A program made the translations under genes and the position numbers. From Psychromonas sp. SA13A (GTDB taxonomy: Bacteria; Pseudomonadota; Gammaproteobacteria; Enterobacterales; Psychromonadaceae), in assembly GCF_011378715.1 (NCBI RefSeq), contig NZ_WTKU01000002.1, positions 124,001 to 188,000 on the forward strand: 64,000 nucleotides of DNA, written 5' to 3'. Below the pieces are notes generated by a model. It saw only the letters and a list, made by a program, of their open reading frames with translations. It made no database searches and was not told the DNA's origin. The number at the start of each line of letters is the position of its first letter. The first letter of the stretch is position 1. Below, piece by piece: positions 36,974-45,456 of this stretch.

Positions 36974-37549
36974 TTATCGTGTTTCGTTGTTGATCAACCA
37001 TATTTTGAATTGTTTCTTCTGCTCAACAGTTGCTGCTCTATATTCGTCAATTAAGCTATTTGTAGTCACTTTTTTAACGGTGCCAGAACTAACATCTATG
37101 TTGTTATCTCGATTTGTGTCAGCGATTAATGCTTCGATATCACTATATGGCAACAAACCTTTACCATGCAATTCAGTCGGGTTTTCAACCTGATATTTAC
37201 CATTATCATTCGTTACATACCAGTTTAAACCCGCTTGAATCTTTTGACCTGCTTGTTCAGCGCTATACAATTTATCAGTCGAGATAGTTGTTTCGCCATT
37301 CACATCTACATTTAACAAAAACGGTCTACTTTCTGTAAAACGATTATCATCAATATCAAACTTTTTACTGAATCTCACTGCAATTTGCTGCTTACCATCT
37401 TTCACTTCTAATGTGTTATCGCTCATAAATGAGGATTCCACTTTTACACCATTTACAGCTAGGACACTAATACCGTCATTGGTGATAATTTCACCTGAAA
37501 AAGCGAGAGGGCTAATAGCCAGGGATAATAATAATCCTGTGATTTTCAT
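36974..37549 (-). CDS. YccT-like secreted protein (DUF2057)
   Basis: A 191-residue exported protein of the YccT/DUF2057 family, function unknown, probably periplasmic. The start MKITGLLLSLAISPLAFSG gives a textbook signal peptide and has AGGA upstream; an in-frame ATG 55 codons earlier has neither and is rejected. Family features include the early ISVLAVNG stretch, the central QIAVRFSKKF strand and the late LNWYVTNDN segment. The C-terminal region is charged (EQKKQFKIWLINNETR). It is monocistronic. Confidence 0.8.
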   Translation of the reverse strand: MKITGLLLSLAISPLAFSGEIITNDGISVLAVNGVKVESSFMSDNTLEVKDGKQQIAVRFSKKFDIDDNRFTESRPFLLNVDVNGETTISTDKLYSAEQAGQKIQAGLNWYVTNDNGKYQVENPTELHGKGLLPYSDIEALIADTNRDNNIDVSSGTVKKVTTNSLIDEYRAATVEQKKQFKIWLINNETR

Positions 37550-37786
37550 ATGTTTTTTCCTAATTAAAAGAGACGAAATAAAAAATTGAGTAAATAAGGT
37601 CAATATGACAGATTCTGCTTCGCTTTGGTATATCAAGATGTGATCTATCACTATAAAATTGAGACAATGATCACTGGTAGCAGAAAGATTGATCGTTATC
37701 AGTTTCAATTTCACTATTTAAGGTAGTTTGTTGCGCAATATTAGAGCTAGTTTAATTTAGTTATCAAAACAATAAAAGGATTCAGC

Positions 37787-39052
37787 GTGGTTAAAATTAA
37801 AAAAAGTATGCTTTCTAACATAGGTACTCAAGTTGTTATTGCAATGGTAATAGGTACTGCTGTTGGTGCTTATATGGGGCCAAGTGCAGATATTTTTGCG
37901 CCATTGGGTTCTATCTTTATTCATCTTATTAAGATGTTAGTGATACCACTTGTAGCTGTTGCCATTATTACCGGAGCAGCGAATTTAGGAGATAGCCCTG
38001 CCGCAGGAAAAATTGGAGTCAGTACTTTTGCATTTTTTATGCTCACCTCTGCTGTTGCAGTGGCGTTAGCAATCGGCTTGGGTGAGCTATTTCAACCTGG
38101 CGTAGGGGTTGACTTAAGCAGCATGCATTCAATGTTCTCTAATGAATATGCAGATAAAGGCGAAGTACCTGGATTTTTTGCGACAGTCTTAGGCATGATC
38201 CCAACCAATATTTTTCAATCTTTAAACAATGCAAATATTCTACAAGTTTTAGTTTTTTGTTTATTTCTCGGTATTGCTCTGTCTAAAGTAGATAAAAACA
38301 AATCTGCACCATTAATGTCTGCATTATCGGCTTTAGTTGATGCTTTTGTTTGGATGATTAATGTAGTGATGCGAATTGCGCCTATTGGTGTTTTTGGTCT
38401 AATGGCAGAAGCCGTGGGTACATTTGGATTTGATGTACTTACCATGGTAATGAAATTATTTGTCGTTTACGTAGTTGCAATTCTTATATTTGGTTTTGGT
38501 TTTTATCCGTTATTAATCAAGTTGCTATCTAAGGTTTCTGTACGTCATTTTTTATCGGTAATGAAAGCGCCGCAAGCCGTTGCATTATCCACTGCCTCTT
38601 CTATGGCAACTCTGCCTGTGACAATGGATGTGGTTGAGAAAGAACTTAATATCAACAACTCGACGGCCTCTTTTGTCTTACCGCTAGGGGCGACTATTAA
38701 CATGAGCGGTAACGCTATTTACTATGGTTTAGTGGCTGTGTTTTTTGCGCAAGTATTTAATGTTGATTTAACCTTTGGTGCTTACGCCGCTATTATATTT
38801 ACCGCCACTATTGGTGCTATTGGACAAGCGGGTGTACCTGGCCCGTCGTTTTTAGTTGTTGCTGTTTTATTAGCTGCTGGGATCCCGATAGAAGGGTTAC
38901 CATTGTTGTTTGCACTGGACCGTATTTTTGACATGATCAGAACTGCTTTGAATATTACCGGTGACGCAGCTTGTGCTGTTATTGTTGATGGATTAAACCC
39001 AAACCATGAGCAACAAGAAAATGAATTAGAGGTTGAAGCACCAGGACGTTAA
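37787..39052 (+). CDS. Dicarboxylate/amino acid:cation symporter (DAACS family)
   Basis: A 421-residue inner-membrane transporter of the GltP/DctA family that takes up acidic amino acids or C4-dicarboxylates with Na+ or H+. The two re-entrant loops are visible: ALSTASSMATLPVTMDV (HP1) and IGQAGVPGPSF (HP2). The substrate-binding helix holds DRIFDMIRTALNITGD, with Asp and Arg at the places used for acidic substrates. The cation-site motif reads NMSGNA rather than the usual NMDGT. The start is GTG six bases after AAAGGA. Exact substrate not determinable. Confidence 0.93.
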   Translation: MVKIKKSMLSNIGTQVVIAMVIGTAVGAYMGPSADIFAPLGSIFIHLIKMLVIPLVAVAIITGAANLGDSPAAGKIGVSTFAFFMLTSAVAVALAIGLGELFQPGVGVDLSSMHSMFSNEYADKGEVPGFFATVLGMIPTNIFQSLNNANILQVLVFCLFLGIALSKVDKNKSAPLMSALSALVDAFVWMINVVMRIAPIGVFGLMAEAVGTFGFDVLTMVMKLFVVYVVAILIFGFGFYPLLIKLLSKVSVRHFLSVMKAPQAVALSTASSMATLPVTMDVVEKELNINNSTASFVLPLGATINMSGNAIYYGLVAVFFAQVFNVDLTFGAYAAIIFTATIGAIGQAGVPGPSFLVVAVLLAAGIPIEGLPLLFALDRIFDMIRTALNITGDAACAVIVDGLNPNHEQQENELEVEAPGR

Positions 39053-39111
39053 TGACATTAATAGTCAATTGCTTATTTCTTTAATTCAGTTAATGCCGAA
39101 ATTTAGCTATT

Positions 39112-39137
39112 AAAAAGGAGCCTAGCTTCTTTTTTTA
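39112..39137 (+). terminator. Rho-independent terminator of the symporter gene
   Basis: AAAAAGGAGC and GCTTCTTTTT form a stem with a 3-base loop and one G-U pair, followed by more T. Confidence 0.75.
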
Positions 39138-39309
39138 TCTTTATAATTCAAGAAATATGAGTTCCTGTCGATAACAGATTATACCGCTACATTTTTATTT
39201 ACTTTTTAGTTCCTTATTACGGGTCAATATGAAAAATAAGCAGTAGGGAAGTTAATAGATATCGTCATTAAAAATGAAGCTATGAAAGGTACAGATAAGG
39301 AGAATATTG

Positions 39310-39495
39310 ATGGATATGAGTGTCGTTGGCAGTGTGCTAACAGAACAAACTAAAATAAATACGCTGGAAACGGTCAATGTTAATTTATTAAAAAAGAGTA
39401 ATGACCAAGCCGAGCAACAGGCTACTCAATTATTAGAATCAATTCCGCCTATGCCTGAAGGTAGTAAGGGCAATAACATTGATACGCATGTCTAG
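39310..39495 (+). CDS. YjfB-like small putative motility protein
   Basis: A 61-residue protein with the pattern of the YjfB family, annotated as a putative motility protein: N-terminal MDMSVVGSVLTEQTKINTLE, central LLKKSNDQAEQQATQLLES and a C-terminal GNNIDTHV. The ATG at 39310 follows AAGGAGAATATTG, an excellent ribosome site. No membrane segment or signal is present. The molecular role of the family is unknown. It is isolated from flagellar genes here. Confidence 0.75.
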   Translation: MDMSVVGSVLTEQTKINTLETVNVNLLKKSNDQAEQQATQLLESIPPMPEGSKGNNIDTHV

Positions 39496-39563
39496 CTTCT
39501 TCTATTAAGCATCATTTATGTTTTACTAGAATGTACTTTTATTATTAGGTAGTTATTATCAGG

Positions 39564-39612
39564 TATTTGCTATTTGCTATTTGCTATTAGGTATTAGGTA
39601 TTAGGTATTAGG
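39564..39612 (+). repeat. Seven tandem 7-bp repeats
   Basis: Three copies of TATTTGC are followed directly by four of TATTAGG, all 7 bp and in register, then TATTTTT. It lies between the YjfB-like gene and the fbp terminator. Such tracts expand and contract by slippage. Confidence 0.95.
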
Positions 39613-39672
39613 TATTTTTTAATGAAGGTCAAATGACCAAATCTAATCACTCAAAAAATTTAACATATATAG

Positions 39673-39702
39673 AAAAATGCCAAACATAAGTTTGGCATTT
39701 TT
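39673..39702. terminator. Bidirectional terminator between yjfB-like gene and fbp
   Basis: A perfect 13-bp stem (AAAAATGCCAAAC and GTTTGGCATTTTT) with a 4-base loop and built-in A and T runs; it lies just behind the end of fbp. Confidence 0.92.
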
Positions 39703-39732
39703 ATGGTGTTATTATTATAAGATCAGAACCGT

Positions 39733-40737
39733 TTATGCTTCAGGATAGTCCGCGATCATTTTTTCAGCATCTTTTACCATACCAGCACTACCACAAACAA
39801 ATGGTACACGTTGATGTAATTCAGTTGGCTCAATTTCCATAATTCTTTTCGTACCTGTGCTTGCAATACCACCTGATTGTTCTGCAAGGAATGCAATAGG
39901 ATTACACTCATATAACAATCTTAACTTGCCGAGTGGAGCTTGTGCTGTAGATGGGTACATAAATATACCACCTTTCAATAGATTACGATGGAAGTCAGCA
40001 ACTAATGAACCAATGTAGCGAGAGGTATAAGGGCGGTTATCTTCTGGTACAATTTCTTGACAGAATTTAATATACTTTTTAATACCCAATGGGAATTTCA
40101 AGTAATTACCTTCATTGATTGAATAACACTTTCCAGTTTCAGGCGTCATCATATTTTCATGTGATAGATAAAATACGCCTAAAGATGGGTCACAGGTAAA
40201 GCCATGAACACCGTTACCCGTGGTATAAACAAGCATGGTAGATGAACCATAAATTACATATCCTGCAGCAACTTGTTTAATACCTGGTTGTAAAAAATCT
40301 TCTAGTGTCACAGGCGTTCCAACTGGACTCACACGGCGGTAGATTGAGAAAATAGTACCCACAGAAACATTCACATCAATATTACTAGAGCCATCTAGCG
40401 GATCCATTAATACAACGTATTTACTATTTACACCACGTTCACTATCAAAACTTACGAAGTCGTCTTCTTCTTCAGAAGCTACACCACAAACCTCCCCGCG
40501 AGCTTCCAGAGCACATTTAAATTTATCATTAGCGTATAAATCTAGTTTTTGCTGTGTTTCACCTTGGACATTTTCAATACCAGTGGCACCAATAATGTCA
40601 GCAATGCCGGCTTTGTTAATTTCACGGTTAACAATTTTGGCTGCTAAACGAATTGCGCCTAATAACCCCGTTAACTCCCCACTAGCTTCTGGGAAATCAT
40701 GTTGTTTTTCAATAATGTACTCGCCTAAAGTGATCAT
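39733..40737 (-). CDS. fbp: Fructose-1,6-bisphosphatase, class 1
   Basis: A 334-residue cytoplasmic enzyme that hydrolyses fructose-1,6-bisphosphate in gluconeogenesis. The metal-binding motif [20 protein letters not shown] is complete, as are the N-terminal SEEEDD loop ahead of it and the C-terminal substrate site [22 protein letters not shown]. Length and motifs match class 1 enzymes. GGAGAG sits five bases before the ATG. It is monocistronic, with a strong terminator behind. Confidence 0.97.
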   Translation of the reverse strand: MITLGEYIIEKQHDFPEASGELTGLLGAIRLAAKIVNREINKAGIADIIGATGIENVQGETQQKLDLYANDKFKCALEARGEVCGVASEEEDDFVSFDSERGVNSKYVVLMDPLDGSSNIDVNVSVGTIFSIYRRVSPVGTPVTLEDFLQPGIKQVAAGYVIYGSSTMLVYTTGNGVHGFTCDPSLGVFYLSHENMMTPETGKCYSINEGNYLKFPLGIKKYIKFCQEIVPEDNRPYTSRYIGSLVADFHRNLLKGGIFMYPSTAQAPLGKLRLLYECNPIAFLAEQSGGIASTGTKRIMEIEPTELHQRVPFVCGSAGMVKDAEKMIADYPEA

Positions 40738-41275
40738 ATTCTCTCCAATAAGTGTTGGAATTTTATTATAAGTATAAATAATAAAATTTGCTCATAAAAA
40801 GGTGTGAGCTAGTTCTAACAAATTAAAATTCTAGGTATATTGTATTACAAAAAAGGGGTTTCTTATAATTTTATCCACGCAGTTAGGTATTTCAATAATG
40901 TTACAACCCAATATCTTTGAATTACAGGGATATCACATTTCTTTTACCTTTTATGTGAAGAAGGAATGACTTAGCGTTATAGGTTTAATTAACACTTACA
41001 AAATTTCATTAAAGCTGCTAGAGAGAGGGCTCGAAGCTTGTTGTCGTTATTTTTATAATTTTATAAATTAGTTGATTTGAATTCATATGAGTTAATATCA
41101 TTAAACACGAAGTAGTCCTGTACAAAATTTTTAATTTAGTCTGTTTATTTATCATTGATAAAGAATAATAACTAATAATTTTTATGGGGGGTACGAGAGG
41201 GATGGCTGACAATGAAATTAGTGAGTTGCTACCTTATTGTTGAATAAGGTAGCACTGTGTCACCAATAGTGCGTA
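40738..41275. other. Intergenic region between rhlE and fbp
   Basis: 538 bases without a supported gene. The fbp promoter should lie at the right-hand... that is, at the low-coordinate end next to the fbp start, since fbp reads leftward. A terminator-like hairpin for rhlE is at 41227-41254. A 64-codon leftward open frame (41018-41212) has no good ribosome site and no recognisable protein features. Confidence 0.45.
41227..41254 (-). terminator. Terminator-like hairpin behind rhlE
   Basis: A perfect 12-bp stem, TGCTACCTTATT and AATAAGGTAGCA, with a 4-base loop, 22 bases after the rhlE stop. There is no T-run, so termination efficiency is uncertain. Confidence 0.6.
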
Positions 41276-42568
41276 TTAACGTGCTTTTCTGGCTTTGTTT
41301 TTTGCACGGCGTACGGCAGATGGTTTATTTTCTGCTTTACGTTTCTCTACCAGCTGATTACGTTCTTGAGTCGCTTTATAACGACTTTTCTTGAACGATT
41401 TACCATCTTGCTGAACTTCCGTTGTACTGTTAAATTCGTAACCTGGGTATACAATTCGTTCAAATTTTCGACCAATAAGTGTTTCTATACTATCTAAAAA
41501 TTGTTCATCTTTAGGACTTACTAGTGAGATGGCATGACCGCTTTTACCTGCTCGGCCAGTTCGACCAATACGGTGCACGTAGTCTTCAGATAAGAATGGT
41601 AGATGAAAGTTAACTACGTGTGGTAAATCTGGAATATCTAAACCGCGTGCTGCGACATCGGTAGCGACTAAAACACGAACACTGCCTTCTACAAATTGTT
41701 GAATCGCTTTATTACGCGCACCTTGTGTTTTGTCCCCATGACATAATGCGGCTTTGATGCCATCCAACTTTAATTCCTGTGCGAGTATATTGGCACTTTC
41801 TTTGGTACCAGCGAAAACCAACACTTGTTTCCAATTCTTAACGCCGATCAACTCAGATAATAACTCACGTTTACGCGATTCACTTACCCAGTAAACTTGT
41901 TGTTTAACCTTACCTGATGTTGAGTTTTGCTTAGCTGTTTCAATATTTTTAGGGGTATGTAAAATTTTATTCGCTAGAGTTTTTACTTTATTAGAAAAAG
42001 TCGCTGAAAACATCAGAGTTTGATGTTTTTGTTTAATAATATCAGTAATTTGTTGAATATCAGTTAGGAACCCCATATCCAACATTCGATCTGCTTCATC
42101 TAAAACTAGATGTTTAATATGTGCTAAATCTACTTGGCGTGCGTTAACGTGTTCTATCAAACGTCCTGGTGTCGCGATTAACACGTCTACACCTTGTTTA
42201 AGCATTTGCTTTTGAGGTGATACATTAGCACCTCCAGTAACGACTCCTGATGTAAGAGGCAGAAATTGACTGTATTGCTTAACATTCTCTGCTACTTGTA
42301 ATGCTAATTCACGTGTTGGAGTTAAAATAAGTACTTTGATAGTACGTGAAGTGCCAATATTATTAGGTTGGTTTTTAGCTAAAATATCCAATAAAGGAAG
42401 GGTGAATGCAGCTGTTTTGCCGGTACCTGTTTGTGCACTTGCCAATACATCATGGCCTGCTTTGATGATCGGAATTGCTTGTTGTTGGATTGGGGTTAGC
42501 TTTGAATAACCACAGGCTTTCACTGCCTTTAAAAGATTCGCAGATAGACCTGCTGCATCAACACTCAT
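41276..42568 (-). CDS. rhlE: DEAD-box RNA helicase, RhlE type
   Basis: A 430-residue ATP-dependent RNA helicase; such enzymes help ribosome assembly and RNA turnover and are often important in the cold. All motifs are present: Q motif (GYSKLTPIQQQAIP), Walker A (SAQTGTGKT), PTRELA, DEAD (VLDEADRMLDMGF), SAT (MFSATF) and motif VI (YVHRIGRTGRAG). The N terminus MSVDAAGLSANLLKAV and overall match favour RhlE over SrmB or DeaD. The last 45 residues are a basic tail typical of RNA-binding extensions. Monocistronic. Confidence 0.92.
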   Translation of the reverse strand: MSVDAAGLSANLLKAVKACGYSKLTPIQQQAIPIIKAGHDVLASAQTGTGKTAAFTLPLLDILAKNQPNNIGTSRTIKVLILTPTRELALQVAENVKQYSQFLPLTSGVVTGGANVSPQKQMLKQGVDVLIATPGRLIEHVNARQVDLAHIKHLVLDEADRMLDMGFLTDIQQITDIIKQKHQTLMFSATFSNKVKTLANKILHTPKNIETAKQNSTSGKVKQQVYWVSESRKRELLSELIGVKNWKQVLVFAGTKESANILAQELKLDGIKAALCHGDKTQGARNKAIQQFVEGSVRVLVATDVAARGLDIPDLPHVVNFHLPFLSEDYVHRIGRTGRAGKSGHAISLVSPKDEQFLDSIETLIGRKFERIVYPGYEFNSTTEVQQDGKSFKKSRYKATQERNQLVEKRKAENKPSAVRRAKNKARKAR

Positions 42569-42990
42569 ATTGTTACCTAATTTATACGCTTAAAATCAAC
42601 GCGCAGTATAACAAAATCAATTTATAATGTATGAAAAACATAGGCGCTAATAAACGTTTTTTATTGATTACGTTGTAGAGTTTTTATGTGCTATCAAATA
42701 TTGCTTTAAGGTCTTTTATTTAAGTAAATACTATTTCGTTATTGTAGAATTGGTGAATAGTATTTGCCTGTTATTCATTTGTTTATTTCAGGATGATATT
42801 TTTACTATTGAGTGTCTCGCTGTGATGCTTATTTACGCCGTGTGAGCTGTTAATTTACAGACCTAAGAACTGTCCTGGCATTGAGCTGTGTTTATTAATG
42901 AATTCACACTCATAAGTAATTATCACTTCTATTCGAGACTTCAAACCGAACAAAAAACGACAAAAAAATCAACAAAACAGGAAATACAAG
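42569..42990. other. Divergent promoter region of rhlE and a thioredoxin-like gene
   Basis: 422 AT-rich bases between divergent genes. I see no gene or clear structured RNA in it. Promoters for both genes should lie here. Confidence 0.45.
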
Positions 42991-43356
42991 ATGTCTCTAC
43001 AACTAGTAACCCTCGACGTTAGTGAATTTGAACAAAGAATATTAAATAAAGAGTCTTTTATCTTAAATGTCGTTGCCACTTGGTGCTCTGATTGCACAGA
43101 CCAACGTCTTAATCTTGAGTCATTTGTTGCCTCTGTCGCAGAATATGATTTGTCGGTACTTGAATTGACTGCTCAGGAAACTAAAGGAGAATATATCAGT
43201 CCTGAAATAGCAGGGGTGATTGAGCAATTCGGAGGGCATGGTTTTCCTCGTACTGTACTCATTAGCAAGGGTAATATAATCAGTGCAGACAATGTTGAAA
43301 TAATCAGTGAACAGGCATTATTACAACTAGCAAAGAAATTTAAACAACATATATAG
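42991..43356 (+). CDS. Thioredoxin-like protein with CSDC active site
   Basis: A 121-residue protein with a thioredoxin fold: a strand SFILNVVATWC leads into the redox motif WCSDC (C32 and C35), and a cis-proline is in HGFPRTVLIS. The CxxC middle residues are Ser-Asp, unlike the Gly-Pro of thioredoxin, which usually changes the redox potential. No signal peptide, so it acts in the cytoplasm. An AGGAAATACAAG stretch precedes the ATG. Partner unknown; a general thiol-disulfide role is inferred. Confidence 0.82.
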   Translation: MSLQLVTLDVSEFEQRILNKESFILNVVATWCSDCTDQRLNLESFVASVAEYDLSVLELTAQETKGEYISPEIAGVIEQFGGHGFPRTVLISKGNIISADNVEIISEQALLQLAKKFKQHI

Positions 43357-43744
43357 TTACTTAACGATTCGTATCTAATCTGCACATCAATAAAACGATG
43401 TGTAATTAGTACTTTAATTCAAGAAATAAAGAATTCAAGGTCTGCACTAGTCTACTTGTTCCCCACTATTCTAATTACTAATGTGTACAAGAGTTGTGCC
43501 CATTAGTTATTATCCTAAGTTTTTTTGCTTAGTAGTTATGCTTGCGCATTTAACTTATTCAACGTTGCGTTGTAATGAGTTAATCATTAACTGTAAAAAC
43601 CATCAATTACTCAATAATTGATCTTAAACAAAAATTAATTTACAAACGGCCACAAAAATCTCAAAGTTATGCTAATTTTATATTCTTAAATCGTTATTGT
43701 TTTTATATGATTGATTTTGTAACACTACTTATTAAAGGTCGATA
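43357..43744. other. Intergenic region upstream of the HD-GYP operon
   Basis: 388 AT-rich bases with no gene seen. A minor stem (CTAAG-loop-CTTAG, about 43515-43532) flanks a T-run and might end the thioredoxin-like transcript. The promoter of the following operon should lie near its right end. Confidence 0.4.
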
Positions 43745-44083
43745 ATGCCATTGCTTAATAATCTTGCTCCAGAAAAAAAAATGACGGTCATTTTTAGAAT
43801 GGAACCTGGATCACTAGGGCCTGATGGAAAAGTATATGTTAATGAATTCTGTGAATTTGCCCAAACCCAATTACAAGCTAGTGCATCGCATTATTTGAAT
43901 TGGTTTATTGTGCCTAGATTTGACAAAACATTAAGTGAAATGAAGTTTCAACTCGGCAATAAAACAATCACTCAAGAGCAGGCAACAAAATATTTATCCC
44001 TATTTGGTGAAAGTTATTTACATTTTGAAGAGCAGCTTGAGGATAACCTTGAAGCTATTATTAACCAATATTTTGGTCGTTAA
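43745..44083 (+). CDS. Uncharacterised protein encoded with an HD-GYP phosphodiesterase
   Basis: I do not recognise this family. The 112-residue product is soluble, mixed alpha/beta, with no cysteine pair, signal peptide or membrane helix; notable stretches are MTVIFRMEPGSLGPDG, HYLNWFIVPRFDKTL and an acidic C-terminal helix (HFEEQLEDNLEAIINQYFG). Its stop is eight bases before the ATG of the HD-GYP gene, so the two are almost certainly co-transcribed, and a role in regulating or partnering that enzyme is inferred. AAAGGTCGATA precedes its ATG. Confidence 0.75.
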   Translation: MPLLNNLAPEKKMTVIFRMEPGSLGPDGKVYVNEFCEFAQTQLQASASHYLNWFIVPRFDKTLSEMKFQLGNKTITQEQATKYLSLFGESYLHFEEQLEDNLEAIINQYFGR

Positions 44084-44091
44084 GGATTACA

Positions 44092-45252
44092 ATGATTAAA
44101 AAAATAACAGCAGACCAACTACAAGTTGGTATGTACATTCATCACCTTGTAGTTGGTTGGTTAAACAATCCTTTTACATCAAGTAAGTTCTTACTTAAAT
44201 CTAAAAATGATATTCAAAAAATACGTGATGCTGGCATAAAATGGGTCGAGATTGATACTAGTAAGGGGCTAGACACTTTACTTGTTAAAAGTACTCGACC
44301 AAAAGTCGAAGCCTCGGTAAAGCAACAAACCAAAAGTGCCAAAGAAGAAATGGAAGCAGCTAAAGCTGCCTTTGAAGATGCAAGGCAGTTTATTAGTGGT
44401 GTAATGAATAGTGCAAAAATGGGGCAATGCGTTGAATTAGAACAAGTTGAGCCCGTCATTAAAGACCTAAGCGACTCGATTTTACGCAACGAAAATGCAT
44501 TACTCGGCCTCACTCATATTCGTAATATGGATTATTATACTTTTGAACATTCGGTTAGTTTTTCTGTACTTATGATGTCTTTTGCAAAAGGTATGGGCAA
44601 ATCTGATGAGTTTATTTGTGCAGTGGGAATAGGTGGGTTATTACATGATATCGGTAAAACGATCACACCAGATCATATTCTAAATAAACCAGGGAAATTA
44701 ACGCCTGAAGAATTCGTGATCATGAAAGAACACGTAGTGCATAGTCGTATTATTCTTGAAAAGACCGAAGGTTTATCGCAAATATCAATGGATGTTGCGG
44801 CAATGCACCATGAAAAATACGATGGTAACGGTTACCCACTGGGTTTAAATAAAGACCAAATAAGTTTAGCAGGTCAAATGTCGGCCATTGTTGATGTTTA
44901 CGATGCACTAACAGCAGACCGTTGTTATCATAAAGGTAAAAAACCATCTGAAGCGCTTCAATTTTTATTAAAAGGATCTGGCAGCCATTTTAATCCGCAA
45001 CTAGTACAACAATTTATACAGTCGGTTGGTATCTATCCCGCGGGATCGGTTGTGTTATTAAACAATGGTTATTTAGCAACCGTCATTGAAATAAAAGATA
45101 ATATGTTAAAACCAATTGTAGAGATTTTCTTTAATACTAAGACAAAACAAAACGTGCAAAAAGAGTTGATCGACTTGAGTAGCTCAACTGACCTTAAAGT
45201 AAAGAATGTAGATAGTTATGAAAATTGGAACATTAAACCTTTAATCGCTTAG
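44092..45252 (+). CDS. HD-GYP cyclic-di-GMP phosphodiesterase (DUF3391 + HD-GYP)
   Basis: A 386-residue cytoplasmic enzyme predicted to hydrolyse c-di-GMP. The N-terminal 110 residues are a DUF3391-type domain (ADQLQVGMYIHHLVVGWLNN). An Ala/Lys/Glu-rich helix links it to the HD-GYP domain (about 150-330): HD pair H185-D186 in LLHDIGK, HHEKYDGNGYP with GYP at 247-249, and the following DVYDALTADR. These are the metal-binding and GYP signatures of active enzymes. It is the only phosphodiesterase seen against three cyclases in the window. Confidence 0.93.
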   Translation: MIKKITADQLQVGMYIHHLVVGWLNNPFTSSKFLLKSKNDIQKIRDAGIKWVEIDTSKGLDTLLVKSTRPKVEASVKQQTKSAKEEMEAAKAAFEDARQFISGVMNSAKMGQCVELEQVEPVIKDLSDSILRNENALLGLTHIRNMDYYTFEHSVSFSVLMMSFAKGMGKSDEFICAVGIGGLLHDIGKTITPDHILNKPGKLTPEEFVIMKEHVVHSRIILEKTEGLSQISMDVAAMHHEKYDGNGYPLGLNKDQISLAGQMSAIVDVYDALTADRCYHKGKKPSEALQFLLKGSGSHFNPQLVQQFIQSVGIYPAGSVVLLNNGYLATVIEIKDNMLKPIVEIFFNTKTKQNVQKELIDLSSSTDLKVKNVDSYENWNIKPLIA

Positions 45253-45271
45253 TTCCTTACATTAGCCTCTT

Positions 45272-45308
45272 ATAAAAGCCTAAAATAATTTTATTTTCTG
45301 GCTTTTAT
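45272..45308 (+). terminator. Terminator behind the HD-GYP operon
   Basis: ATAAAAGCC and GGCTTTTAT form a perfect 9-bp stem with a long AT loop, followed by TCCTTTT. It lies 20 bases after the stop. Confidence 0.55.
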
Positions 45309-45456
45309 TCCTTTTAAATTTAGATATCACATTTAAATCTGCTAACCGTGTAAGAGAAAACACTTTTTAATAGAAAGTAAAATAAAAGTAAGTCGAAAAA
45401 ATCGTGTAAGTATGCTAAAAATAGCCGCTATTTATTTGATTATAAGATCCGCTAAT

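Noticed and set aside
36769-36993. A 74-codon rightward open frame.
   Set aside because: It has no ribosome site, a biased Ile/Thr-rich composition, overlaps a terminator and runs into the end of a real gene on the other strand.
37550-37714. A longer start for the YccT-like gene, 55 codons upstream.
   Set aside because: It would bury the clear signal peptide in the middle of the protein and has no ribosome site.
41018-41212. A 64-codon leftward open frame between rhlE and fbp.
   Set aside because: No ribosome site, no protein-like features and an AT-rich random composition.
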